Positions 24,129 through 36,516 of a stretch of 64,000 nucleotides of DNA are shown piece after piece (the stretch's first letter is position 1; every line of letters starts with the position of its first letter). The notes below the pieces were generated by a model. The model did not search any database. It was not told the origin of the DNA and saw nothing but the letters and a program-made list of their open reading frames with translations. Origin of the DNA: Linepithema humile (taxonomy: Eukaryota > Arthropoda > Insecta > Hymenoptera > Formicidae); NCBI RefSeq assembly GCF_040581485.1, contig NC_090133.1:18848001-18912000 (forward strand). Reading direction: 5' to 3'. Position numbers and translations under genes: made by a program.

Positions 24129-25316
24129 ATAAAAAGATTTTAATTTCTTCCGAATATTTTTACGTACATCTTTCTTACATTTTGCGGATTTTGTACGTTG
24201 CCCGGCGAATTTCCTTCCTCTTGTTTTCCTCATTCCGCATACCGCGCGCGCTCAGGGTCACAATACTTCCAGGCCAAAATCAATAATGACATGTATATAT
24301 ACCGGCGGTGGCGGCAGCAGCACTGCGTTTCTTCAGCAGGGTTTAGTCAACCCGATGCACAGCTAGGATACAGTTCGTAGCTCGCGTGTGTTGCATGCAC
24401 CATGATTCGCATGCATTTGTACAATACTTTCGCATAATCTTCCTCGAAGGGTGGCGTTACTCTGATAATATGTCAGTGCCCAGTAATTATCGAACTTCCA
24501 TGAGAAACGAAAGCAGCATTAAGACATTGCATCGCATTTAGGTGATTTGTCATACAATCTGCATTTGCCTCTGGCGTTCAAATAATAGAACGCAAAAATC
24601 GTTCTTACTCCCAAATTTTCGAGAAATAATACATTTAACAAAATATTCTGGCGGTTTATTGATCCGTGTATATATATTACGAAAAAGAGAAGATAAAAAG
24701 AGTAAATGCATCAATAGAGATTGCGGGTGATTATATGTGACGATAGAAAGTTATATAACAACTGCACAAGCGGCTTGAATTCTTAAATCACATAAAATAC
24801 TTATGTACTGCTATATATACTTGGCGCTAGATCTAATCACGTCTCTTGATATATCCGCGACTGGATACATATACGGAGGATAAATCCGTCCTAGTGACTC
24901 TATTTGGCGTTCAAAGATCAGAAGCCGGAAGACTGTATTTCCTGAAAAGTAATATTAATTTATAAATATGAAAAACGCTTTAAATAGAGCTTTTTCTACC
25001 GCACGATTTGTGCAAGGAGGAAATGCGGTGTCCGTAAGGATGCCTCGCGTCTCTCATGGTGACGGTAACGCGACTACAATGCGGCTGGCACACTCGTGAC
25101 GTAAATGCATAAGATATTCTATATGTTTTCAAATGCTAAATACTCTTTGGAACGAATGAGTTTCATTAGCATGCTCACGTGAGCAAGTGAGCTTTATATG
25201 AATATCAGCTGACAATCCTGTATGGTGGAAGGATGCTTTTCACTTGACAAACACGTGGCTGACAAGGAAAGACTTTTATCGTTGAAATACATTTTTCTAA
25301 AATTCTTTTCGTGATA

Positions 25317-28300
25317 ATGGCGATGGGAGAAGGAGCGGCGAAGGACTGGAGCGTCGCCAGGACCGGCATTTCCCTGCTATTAAACAACAAAACTGAAGAA
25401 GCTGAAGCTCTATTTACCGAGCATCCTCATAGCTTCCACGTCAAAGCCGGCCGTTGCTTTGTACTCTTCATGGTATGTAATCGCGTGATGAGGCATATTG
25501 ATTGTAGTACACTCCATCGAAGTATGCTTAACATCTCAAGGCCGCGAAACAATGTTGTTACCTAATCGGTTTTAATAATAAACGTAAGCTATTGCAGCGG
25601 AAAATACATTAAATCGATAGCAATTCTTAGGACAGACAAATGAAATAAAGATGCTCTTAATCCTATTAAAATTTAATGAAACCATGAGAAAACGAATCGT
25701 GCTTTGCTCAGATTTATAAGAAATACTGTCCGTCTGAATGTTGCAATGCCTTGTCAATAATTTTTAATGCTATTTAATAAACCATACAGAATGCCCTGAT
25801 GACTTTTGAAGATGACAAGCTTCAACAAGCCATGTTATTGCTTAAGGATATGGAACGAGAATGTGCGAGCGATATAGGGTGGTTAAAGTCTATGAAAAGT
25901 AAAGTGTTTAGAGCCGAAGAGACCGGCGTAAGTTTTCTTAGCAGGGGTATTAATATAATTTTGCTTAATTTAGATTTTTATGATATAAATACACAAAGTT
26001 GATGCAAATTAAAATTAATATAAAATAGATTCTTTATTTTTAGTTGTAGTGGTATAATACAATCGGTGCAACAAAATATCACAAAACGTTTAGTAATTAC
26101 ATTAGCGAATTTTGTGCACGAAACATCGTATGTGTGTGTTTGATCATAAATTTATTAATAAGAAAGAGTAATTACAATACTAATTTCAGAAGGAGTATGT
26201 GAATAAATTAGAGCGCCAGATCGTTCTAGCAGATTCGCAAGTATGTTCAGCCATACTAACGCTTCTTCAGCAAGAGCTAACCGGATATGTGCGTGGCGGT
26301 TGGATGCTTCGCAAAGCTTGGCGAGTTTATCAGCACGCATATACGCAGATTTCGCAATTGTATCGCCGCACCTTCGGCACAAATCCGACCGGTGCGTCAT
26401 CGCATTTGCATGATTTGTAATGACAAAGATTTAGGAAATGAATGAATAGAATTTTAATTTAACTATACAGCTTTGCAGAAATACTAACAGTTTTTAGTTC
26501 AATTATTAACTATTAATCAGCTTTAATTTATTAAAAATTTTAATTTAATGATTTAATGAAAACACAACAGAGCATTAAATTAATTATAAATTAATAATTA
26601 ATTAAAAAATTGTCAATAATTATAATTTTATTAATTAAAGGAAGTAGTATTTGTTTAATTATCATAACTCGACAAGCTTTTGCGATGTTTTGTAATTGTA
26701 GCTTATCGTATATTGTGGCGAACTCTAATTATGTTTCTTTTAATTTTTGTATATCGTAGTGTGAGTCAATTTCATTAGACATTTTTAATAATCTCGTCCT
26801 CTCGCAGGACTCAGCCCGTGCTGTGGCACTCCCACGAGCAACGGATCCTTTCTGCAGAGCCCGCAAAGTCCGGGATCCTCGGAATGGTCGATTCCTTCTT
26901 CCAACGGTTACGTGAACAACGTGACACCCATTTCGCCGCCATCAGGTCTGCGAAGCTCACTATCAATGTTCTTCTCGCTCACTGGCATCACGTCCGAACA
27001 ACAGACACCGTAATTGTTGTTTCTTCTTACAAAATTTCTCGTTTCTTTTCGTCCTTTGCCCTCTGTCCTCTCCCACGTAAGAGAAAAATTCCTCTGTCGA
27101 ACTTATCTGACACCTGTCGAAGTATTTCAAAGATATTTCTTTGATCTTAATCTCCACGATTCACTCCACTCACTTTAACAGTTCGCAAATTTGCGCCGGT
27201 AAATTTACACACTGCTTCGTAAATCTATTTCACAGCAAATAATTAGTTTGAATCACTTTGCTTCTTCTCCTCGTTCATATATCTAGTCTCACAATAGGCC
27301 GTGTATAAAGATGTAATTGAAGCGACATGTGCTTCGCAGTTTCGTGGAACCTACGGAGGTGACGCGTTTAATGTCGGCCGCGAGTTTCGGCTACGGTATA
27401 TATCAACTATGCGTGAGCCTCTTGCCACCGTCTCTGCTGAAGGTGATTCACTTCCTGGGTTTCGAGGGCGATAGACAAGCTGGTCTCACCGCTCTTATGT
27501 ACGCGCGGCTTAGCGAAGATATGCGCGCACCGCTCGCCACGTAAGTTTATTGTGAATTGAAAGTGTTCGCTTAGCGTATTTGCACGGAGCAATATGTAGG
27601 ATTGGATGCTTGCCCTTTACACTAAAAAAGCACTTAATATTCAGTGCGGTATTTATGTAAAATGTACATTTGTAAAATTAATTGACATGCCCAATATGTC
27701 AAAATGAATGTGACTTTATATGTCCGTATTTATATCCTGAGACACTTATAGCTGAATGACTGGTCGACAACATACCATTGTTTTACCGCAGATTGTCTCT
27801 ATTGTGGTATCATACAATTGTGCGTCCGTTTTTCGCACTCGACGGATCCAATGTGAAAGCGGGTGTCGCAGTAGCGAAACAGCTGATAGCTGAATGTCAC
27901 ACCGAGTTCCATAACTCTGCTCTCTTCCTCTTTTTCGCCGGTAGAGTGGAGCGATTGGAGGTACTAATAGATTGACCTAATTACATATATAAATATCTAG
28001 ACACGTTTGAACAGAAAAATATATCATCGACACATGTGTACAAACAGAAGACACGATGGTTAAAGCACCGCTTGCTGGATTTCTGTATTATTGTAATATT
28101 TTTTCTCGCATGATGAAATAACGCTGTTTCGTAGTCAAACGTCAATGGAGCGCTCGAGGCGTACGGTAAAGCTGTGGAAACCTCGACGCAGCGAGAAATC
28201 AAATTGCTATGTTTACACGAGGTGGCTTGGTGCCATCTGATACGCTTGAGCTACGAGGAGGCTTATCGATCGTTACTGCAGTTGCAGCATCAGTCCAGAT

Positions 28301-29276
28301 GGTCCAAGAGCTTCTACGCGTACTTAGCCATGGGTAATTTTTAACACGGCAACGATATACGAATCGGCAAACTCGAAGTGTCTCACTGCGCTACATTTGC
28401 AGTCTGTTGCGGAGCAAACGGCAAATTCGATGATCTTTTAACGACTTACAACAAGATCATTCATTGGTTCGACGAGATGAATAATGAGACGCAACTCGGC
28501 GCTTTTATCTTACGCAGAGTGCCGAAACTCATCGACAAGGACACCGAGCGTCCTTACACAGTCTTATATTATAGATTGCTCGTATACGAATTACTATACT
28601 TATGGAACGCCATGCCTTCTTGTTCCAGCGAATCGCTGCGGGGAATAATGTGGGGTAATAATCGATTCGTGATCATTTTATTCTTATTCTATAATCGATA
28701 AGATTTTAGATGATAGAAGAATCATTGTATGCGCGCGATATAATTCTTTTACATTTTGCCGATTATTTAATTCTTACTTACCAGAATGTAAGGGAAATCA
28801 TTCTGAGGAACCGATGGTGGGTTTGACTGCTCTTGTGGAAGGCGCTGCGTGTTCTTATTTGGGGGACACCGAAGGGGCTATTAAATGTTATCGAAATTGT
28901 CTGAAATGTAGGTATCCGTCCAAGGACGAGCATGATCAGCACGTCAGCGCGTTTGCTCTTTACGAACTGGGAAGTAGCCTTTGTAATAACAATGTAAGTA
29001 CACTGAATGCACGTGTGCTATCTGCGTCCAATCCAACATATTTAATATTTGCCATAAAAAAATAACTCCTTCCTGTTTCATTTCTTTATTGATTAGATAT
29101 ATTTTTATACGTAACACAAACTTGTCTGTTTTTCTTGTCGCTGACGCAGTTTTATATTTCAGAATTCCAGCGAAGGTAAAAACTTTTTATTGAAGGCACA
29201 AACTCAATACAGAGATTACGATTTTGAAAGTCGGCTCAATGTGCGCATACATTCCGCCCTGAAAAATTTACAGTGA
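25317..29276 (+). CDS. TTC39C: Tetratricopeptide repeat protein 39C-like (Iml2/TTC39 family)
   Basis: Ten exons join in phase: 25317-25472, 25790-25927, 26190-26391, 26808-27009, 27340-27540, 27792-27960, 28135-28333, 28403-28654, 28785-28993 and 29163-29276, giving 613 aa. Family landmarks are GISLLLNN near residue 20, LERQIVLADSQV, GGWMLRKAWRVY, ASFGYGIYQLCVS, LLGF-like FLGFEGDRQAG, APLATLSLLWYHT, VRPFFALDGS, RWSKSFYAYL and the C-terminal YDFESRLNVRIHSAL. These match vertebrate TTC39C more closely than TTC39A or B. The helical TPR domain is a protein-interaction scaffold; vertebrate TTC39C has been linked to ciliary function, which cannot be deduced here. Exon 4 encodes a serine/proline/glycine-rich insert between the conserved halves. 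The start choice between ATG 25317 and ATG 25323 is open. Confidence 0.95.
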
Positions 29277-29552
29277 CGTCAATTCGCAAACGTCCGATAT
29301 TACATACGATGCAAAATTATCTTAGCAATGACGAAAGAATATTTACATTGCATCGATGCAAAGGTAACATCTTGTATATGTTACTTCGTCCTAAATTTCT
29401 TTCAATTAACGTAAACTTTAATGGTGAGAACAGTTTACATATAAATTTAGAAGTATAATTTTTTTATTTTTTATATTTATATTAAAAACTTATGTTTTCT
29501 ATATATATAAATATATATTAATAAAAGTAAAATTTCATATATAATAATTGGG

Positions 29553-29558
29553 AATAAA
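29553..29558 (+). terminator. Candidate polyadenylation signal of the TTC39C-like gene
   Basis: AATAAA lies 277 bases after the stop codon in an AT-rich tract. Another, AATAAAAG, occurs about 30 bases upstream. Either could define the transcript end. Confidence 0.4.
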
Positions 29559-30193
29559 CAAAAATGAAAAAATTTGAAGACACGGCAAATTTAAAAAATC
29601 GTGTCGTAAAATTCATGCTTATTTAAAAAACATGGAAAGGACGTTATTTATAAAAGAAGTACTTAAGCTCTTTAGTAGAGCATAACGATTCATGCAAAGT
29701 GAATGACGGGTGTCTTAACTGCGTCAAAAAAATGTGACAAAGAATCACATCTTGTTATACGATTATTCGTGTACGAAGCTACTCGCTTGTAATCATGTAT
29801 ATACATTTAGCATTGTCTATATTTATTCTGTACATATATACCTTGTGTACACTCGTTAATAATATAAAAACAACGTAAGAAAATATATTTGAACGTTTTA
29901 TCAAGTGAAATGAAATTTTCCTCACAATCGGGAATTTATTTTGCTTATCATTTTTGCCATATGATTTTCAATCTAAATATTAGTAGCAGTTTGTTACATT
30001 CGCGATTCACTTTTTTTGCGATATATCGATTATGTGTAAGCTGTAGTAATTGTCAATGGTTACCAAAGTTTTGACATATCTGACGTTGAAACACGTGCGA
30101 TTATAAAATCGCTCATATGAAGTATCGTTAAAATCTTGCCTAAATTAATTTAATCTCTGCAACTGGCGTAATTTTTTTCATATTCTGAGAGTG
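29559..30193. other. Short intergenic stretch between TTC39C and the SUN-domain gene
   Basis: AT-rich sequence with no supported gene. The two flanking genes are both on the plus strand, so the promoter of the SUN gene should lie here. A chance frame at 29889-30074 has no recognisable protein. Confidence 0.5.
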
Positions 30194-30211
30194 ATGAGAC
30201 GACGCCGATGA
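30194..30211 (+). other. Minimal upstream ORF overlapping the SUN-gene start
   Basis: ATG-AGA-CGA-CGC-CGA-TGA encodes five residues. Its TGA (30209-30211) overlaps the main ATG (30208-30210) in the arrangement ATGA. If it is inside the mRNA, ribosomes finishing the uORF would stand on the main start, a configuration compatible with termination-reinitiation. Transcription start is not known, so inclusion in the mRNA is inferred. Confidence 0.4.
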
Positions 30212-32121
30212 GCGGACAGCAAAATTTCTGTTGTGTTAATGCAGGAAATTGTCCGGGCACTCCGGCCAACTGCAATCAACGGTCTGCTTGGTACACCAAA
30301 CTTATCAAACCCTTCGCTTTTTGCATCATTACTTCGATGCTCGGTACGCGATTTGATTGAATTAATTTATGAAAGATTTCAACGAACTTAATTTTAACAT
30401 AACCAATTTATGAAATTAATAGATTTTATTTACACGCTTATTTTGATAAAAAATTGTGATATCTTTAGCAATGTCGGTATCCCATCTTTGCGATAAATAT
30501 TCTGCCAGTTCGTCATTCAAAATGATCAAAGCAGACTTGGGAAATCTAAGGATCCATTTAGGAACTCTTTCGGTAATTATTTAACAGAATAATGTTTTTT
30601 GCAACAAATATATCTTATTGTTTCTGCAAAAATTATATTAGCTAGAGGTGAAGAATATAATGGAGATACGCGATGAGTTAAAAAGCAAATTGAAGGAAGT
30701 AGGCAGTGTGATTCCAAAAATGTCAGAAGCTATTCTCAATCTCAGGAATGAAGTGTCCGAGGGTAAGAAAGGTGCGGCATATAAATGCTGACCGGATGCT
30801 ACGCCTAGTGCAGTGGCATTTCTTTGATGTCAAATATATCGATTAAATAGAACGGCATATTATACAGCTTACTCGCATCGGCAATCTTTCGTTTGTGATA
30901 AAGTGAAAGCTTTTCTCTTTGTATCATTCACGCGCATCTAATTATTTTTATTTTTATCTTACTTGACAAATAATTGTCAGCTATTTTTGCCAGTTTTTAA
31001 CACATTTATTGCAAGTACAAATTACTACAGAGATGAGTCTGCACACGAAGAACTTGCTAAAGGCTTTGTCACCGGAAACCGTTAAAAATATGATGAGAAA
31101 CGAATTGCAAACATACGATGCAGACAAGACTGGAAGAACAGATTACGCTCTTGAAAGTTCAGGTTTTACAATATCCAACAATCTATTTTTATTCAGCTTT
31201 TTCTGTACAGGATGGATTAATTAAAGGGCAATCTTATGACCTGCTAATAATCTCATGCGTAAATGAGATAAAAACCTGGCTCTTAAGCCTTCTTTTTTAG
31301 TCGGTATTTATGAAAATAGTTTATAGTGAGCTTTTTGAAACACATAGCTTTTTTAACGAATAAATTAAATAAAACGCGCATCTCTCTCTCTCCTCGGCGC
31401 ATCGTCGTTACACAGATTTTTAACTACAGGCGGTTCGATTCTTTCGACACGAAACACCGAATCTTATTCAACCGGCGCACCTGTGCTCAATCTGTTCGGC
31501 ATACCGCTTTGTCAGCAGCAAAACACACCCCGAGCCGTAATACAGGTTACTTGATTATATTTAATTCAATATTATTCTGACCCCAATGCATTCACCAGAC
31601 CGGCGTTTTGCCGGGCGAATGTTGGGCTTTTAAGGGCAGCAGCGGCAGCGTGGTAATCCGATTACTCAGCTTTGTGCACATATCCGGAATCAGTCTCGAA
31701 CACATCTCCTCGTCGATATCCCCGACTGGAGAAACCACTACCGCGCCTAGAGATTTTTCCATTTGGGTGAGCCGATTATTGCACAATTGCATCTGTTTGT
31801 CTATTGTAATATTCTGAATCAATATACGTCATTGTATTTTTATATTGTACTTAGGGTTTGACGGATCTTGAGGATAAGAAACCTTTCTTATTTGGCAAAT
31901 TTACATACGACAATACTGGTCCACCGTTGCAATATTTCGAGATCCAAGTAAAATATCAAATGCGACTGTTAAATTGACAATTTGTTTAATTAAATTAATT
32001 GCAGAATCAAGCAGCAGACGCATACGAGATAATAGAATTGACAGTCCAATCTAACAGTGGTAATCCGGAGTACACGTGTATCTACAGAATACGAGTACAC
32101 GGTACGCTTAGTCGAATATAA
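30208..32121 (+). CDS. spag4: Short SUN-domain protein (SPAG4/SUN3-type LINC-complex component)
   Basis: Eight exons join in phase: 30208-30343, 30469-30572, 30642-30762, 31031-31162, 31430-31545, 31599-31766, 31855-31947 and 32005-32121, giving 328 aa. The N-terminus has four cysteines in its first 22 residues. A hydrophobic segment at about 33-52 is the likely inner nuclear membrane anchor, followed by a charged predicted coiled coil (about 70-125). A SUN domain fills about 165-328, with GGSILSTRNTESY, GECWAFKGSSG, a late DNTGPPLQYFEI and the hallmark TCIYRIRVHG close to the C-terminus. SUN proteins bind KASH peptides in the perinuclear space to couple nucleus and cytoskeleton. The short length fits the testis-type SPAG4/SUN3 group rather than the long ubiquitous SUN1/2 (klaroid) type. 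Acceptor choice at 31031 was fixed by reading phase. Confidence 0.92.
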
Positions 32122-35100
32122 ATATGCACAGCAGGTACTGAGAAATGTAATTTTTTCAAATATATTTGGACTAATTACATAACGTAATTAATTATTGTAC
32201 AATCAAATATAATTCAACAAGGAATATAATTTGACCGAGTTTACAGTGGATATTGTCGTAATAATTTACAAATTCTTATGTGAAATGTAGGTTGCCGCTT
32301 GTCGTAGGAAAAGATTCGCTATTGCGATAATATAATATTGATCAGGCGCTGGATGTAAATCAGGACAGTAGGGTGGGTCGTTAAAAATAAAAAAAAATCA
32401 ACAGACCGGTTCAACGTAATCGTCGCTCGATTTTATTACATTTGTACATATTTAGTCCTCCTCTAACTTCACTATTTCGAATCTCTCCTCACGCGTTCTC
32501 CGTCACACACGTACCCCACATTCTATCGTACTTCCCGGCTTCGTGTGGTGGAGCGAGGCCAAAGTTTCGCCGTCACCAACTATCGGGCGCATACACGGAC
32601 ACGCACGCAAAACATCAGGCAGACAAAAAGGACACTCCCCGGCGGTCCTGCAGACACCGGCCGGTGCATTAATATCGTAATTAAAATAGCGTGTTATATA
32701 TCTGAGGGCCGGTGACAGCCCCATTTTGGGTTTTTGCTTTTGTATCTGTGTTTAGTTTACAGTTTTTTTTTTTTTTTTACGCTCTTTAATTCGACGATTA
32801 CGCGCTGCCTCCTCTCTACGGGCGAAGAACAGACTCGAGAGGCACGCTGCGAATTTCGATATTTCCCTCGATTACGCGTTCACACGTACGTACGACTGTA
32901 TGACTAATGATTTTTTTTTTTTTTTTTTTTCTCTGGCCTTCTGCTGAATCGGTGTTCCTATGTAATTTTTTTTTTCTATTTTTTTCTTCTCTTACAGTAT
33001 ATAATTGCCAGACTATCGATACGTGTGCAATTGATCGGCGAACTCGCGCGCGATCACTTTCGGCGCGTAGCTAGAGTAACTATAATTCGGAGATCAGTCG
33101 TCTAACGCTATCGAGCTATCGAGAGCCAGTCGTGGTGCCGAAGAGACGCGCGTACATGTACGTAAACACATGGATACGTAATTATCTATGTACTTCCCTT
33201 AAAACGTCTAACACGATCTGATGTAGTGATGTGTGGAGTTGCTCGCATTACTCCTTTCTATACTTTCTACGTACTTGTCTTACTGCATTGTTTCCGGTCG
33301 AGGTTTATTACTAGAATAGCCATTTCAATCAAACACTCTCTTGTTCAATCTTAAAGTATACACAGTTTTATAAAATTCTCAATTCTCTCTTCCACAAAAT
33401 TCACAACTTGTGACACAAAATTCTAAACTTGGTAAATTACACATTTTAATTAAACAGCGATTGAATAACTTGTGAAAATCACGCTTTATAATCGAGAGAT
33501 ACAGCATCGTCTTGCGCCAATTATGTGTATATAGCAGTACAGCAATTTCAAGAAGTTATAACCATACAAACATGGTAAATCATAATAGGCAATAAATATC
33601 ATCGAAAAGATACAGAGAATAAGAAGGCATCATAATAAAGCTAGCTTGTTATAATATAATTTTTCTCGTGCACGAAACTATTTTTCTAATTAGCGAATTC
33701 TCAGCCGCTCTAATGTTTAGCGCAACTCCGTGGGACCGCCATATGTTGTACGAATTATTTTTAGGAAGGACTCGATGATAAAGTCCGATTATTTGTATCA
33801 GGAATTCCGCTTAAACCCGACGCAGAAACGCCGCTCGACTCGAGATTTTGTTAGGCTTTTTAAACGAAACACAATATCGACCGAGAAATCGATCGGCCGA
33901 CGATTACTACTATTTTTTTTTTAACGAAGCAACGCGACGCGCCCGGCGCGCGTTAATGCATTTTAGCGACTACACCCTCGATCGAACGAAGGAGTGTGAA
34001 AGTCGTCGATCGTCCTTTCGCAGCTGAAAAAACGCGGGCACCACCACCGCACGAAGGTTCGTCAACGTTCGTAAAAGGCATAGAGTTGTTTACTTTTACT
34101 TTTTCTTTTTTTATGTTAGATTTACTTCGACAATCGTTAAATATATTACCGCACGCGGTAGTATCAAAATAAACCACACCAAGTGTAGAGTATAGAATAT
34201 TCGTAGGTATATGTTATGTACAGTATAGAGTTCCTATTTATCTTTGTTTTGTGTCTCTATTTTTTTTTACTCCCCGCGAAAGCCATCCGAAACATTAGTT
34301 TTCGTTTTATTAAAAAGTCAGCTACGTTCCTAAAATTGTTGCTGTTCCTTGCTGTTGCGGCTGCTGCTGATGTTACGGTCTCATGATATTTGCTCTGTTA
34401 CCGTTAGGAAATACACTACGATTAAAGTATATCACAGATGTCAACGAGAAGAACGCTCTAGAGTGTGAAAAGAGTGTGAAGTGAACGAAACGAAGATAAA
34501 TCGCGATTCTCGGATGCCGATTATTAATAATCCCCACAATTGATCAATCGAATCCTTAAAGACTCTTTAAATCGATTGAATCATTAATTCTAATGAAAAG
34601 AAAGTTATTTATGAAAATTAAACAATCTGTATATATTATTTCAAGCGTAAGATTACATCTTTTTTTTTTGGACATTATTCTTTAGAGATAAATTTACATT
34701 TACGTAAAAATCTGATTATCCGCCAGTTTAATTTGAGTTAATTAACTATTATTCACATTAGTCAGTCAAATAACAAGGATACAATTTATGTCGATCGATT
34801 GTAAGACATGTTTGATTCCCAACCGGCAATCCGCGCGCAATTTTTAAGAGTTAGAGAATAAGAAAAGGCGAGACAGTGTGGTCCAATTAATTGCAGTTTT
34901 GTCGCATAGACTCGACGTAAGGTCTAGCTATAAACTATTGAAATTTTCTCTCTTTCTCTCTCTTTCTAATTTTTTTCGACGTAATCTACGTCGTTCTTCT
35001 TCCTACCAATTTCTACAGGTCGACTTCCACGACGCATCGGAAACGGAACACGAAGATCGGTTCCGTTGGCAATAAGAGATTGTCATAGGTTTTCAAGTTG

Positions 35101-35508
35101 CGTAACGCGCATCTTTGCGCGCTTTTCGCGTAGCTGTTGGCGACTACGCGTCAGTAGGTTTCCCTAATTTACATCATCTTGTTCGCACAAATCGTACCTC
35201 CCTCGCACGATCTGTACGGGATGATTTTTTTTTTTATACTTCTCTTCTTCAAAAGCTCAACCTTTCTAAATGCTCGGCTTGTTCGCTTTTGGCAAGTTCA
35301 CGGCGGCGAAAAGTGACTAGAATATAACGACTATATTGTCATGCACTACAGTCTTTCTTAGAGCCCTTTCTCAGATTTCCTCTCCCCGCGCGACCTCTTC
35401 ACCTCTTTTCGGTAGTTCCGCGTTTCATCTTCGAAAACTCCTCCCACCGCGGCACGTTACAGCTTAGAGATTACTTCGGCTCGTTCGGAGTAAGAGGAAT
35501 CCTCCGGA
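32122..35508. other. Convergent region: SUN-gene 3' end and probable Cav3 3' UTR
   Basis: The SUN gene ends on the plus strand at 32121 and the channel gene stops on the minus strand at 35509, so their 3' ends face each other. AATAAA occurs on the plus strand at 32386-32391 (possible SUN signal) and on the minus strand at 32433-32438 (seen as TTTATT). If the latter is used, the channel 3' UTR would be about 3 kb. The stretch has several poly-T tracts on the plus strand (32764-32779, 32910-32930), which are poly-A in channel mRNA sense. No coding gene was found. Confidence 0.5.
32433..32438 (-). terminator. Candidate distal polyadenylation signal of the Cav3 gene
   Basis: AATAAA on the minus strand, about 3.1 kb past the channel stop codon and close to the end of the SUN gene. 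Nearer minus-strand matches also occur, so the site used cannot be decided from sequence alone. Confidence 0.3.
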
Positions 35509-36516
35509 TTAAGAGGGATCATCGGGCGGCCCGGAGGCGGTGGACGGTCTCTCGGGTGTCTCCTTGTTTTCGTCCGTACCGCTGCTTCCGCCGCCGCTAC
35601 CACCCGCACCGCCTCCAGCGCCGTTTCTCATTGTCGTAGTGGAGGAGATGGTCGTCGAGACGTCCGGAGACTCGTCGTCGCGTAATCTGCCGCCGCGCCG
35701 ATGCCCGTTGCTGCTGCTCGCCGAATCCGTGTCGTCCACGTATATTCTAACGTCGGATCCGATGGCGCCGCCCTCGCCGATGTGCACCCCACCGGCGCTA
35801 CCGCTGCCGCTACCGCCATTCCGGCTGCCGCCACTGCCGCTGCTGATGCTGCCGACACCGCAGATGCTGCCGACACCGCAGATGCTGCCGGCAACGCTAA
35901 GGCTGGCGACGGCGCTAAGGCTGCCGGTGCTCTCGCTCGCGTTGCCACACGGCGACGCGGCCTCGTCGGATCTATCGTCGGTCGCGACGTAGATGTGGCT
36001 GTAACCCTCGCCCCGGATGACCGCGCTGTATTGATCGCTGCCGATGCTGGCGCTGGTAGACGCGCCGTCGTGCGTCGTCCTCAGCTTGGACGGCCTCCTC
36101 TCGTTGATGACGGATTGCACGTCCAGATCGTCCTGGATCGCTGTCGATGCTGCCGTCGCCGCTGGTCGTCCTCGCTCGTCCCCTCGCGGTTTCTGCTCGA
36201 TTTCCAGTCGAACCTTGCCGCCGGCGTAACCGTTCGCGATACTAGGTGTCCGCGAGCTCGCGCTCGGACTCGTATCCGACTGCGTCGGCGATTGCGTGTC
36301 GCTCGACATCCGACGGCTCATCGTCGCCTTGGACGGGTAGATCTCAGTGGTCGGCATCAGATAACGATCGCTAGTCAATCTCGGTGGCACGCTCAAAGTG
36401 CTGCCGCTCGAGCCATGGGGGATGATCACCGTAGGACTAGTCGAAGGTTTACTCACGGTTAGCAGAGATTTATTTTCACGCGTTTCACCACTGGTGGTCG
36501 TGGTGGTCGCGGTGGT
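35509..36516 (-). other. Ca-alpha1T: Cav3 terminal coding exon, low-complexity C-tail
   Basis: This 1008-bp exon encodes the last 335 residues and the stop. It opens with a threonine run (TTATTTTTSG). Later come serine/threonine-rich stretches, a repeated GSICGV unit and alternating glycine-serine blocks before ending GPPDDPS. It is the most GC-rich part of the gene. The composition indicates a disordered cytosolic tail, typical in position for Cav3 but not conserved in sequence with vertebrates. Long frames in the other strand and phases are shadows of this composition. Confidence 0.9.

Larger units (their letters stand above)
19865..25316. other. Intergenic, repeat-rich stretch between CANT1 and TTC39C
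   Basis: No protein gene could be built here. Minus-strand frames at 20073-20327 and 20306-20578 lack ATG starts and do not share a phase, so they are not called. The stretch contains three MITE-like inverted repeats, an array of ATTTCCCGCC-like units, a 12-bp tandem repeat, and two pairs of diverged local duplications (each listed). A non-coding RNA locus is possible around 22.2-22.8 kb because a CTG|GTGAGT donor-like site follows one duplicate, but this is speculative. Confidence 0.5.

Noticed and set aside
35701..36462. 253-codon plus-strand frame
   Set aside because: Antisense shadow of the channel's Ser/Gly-rich terminal exon. The sense frame is supported by phase with upstream exons.
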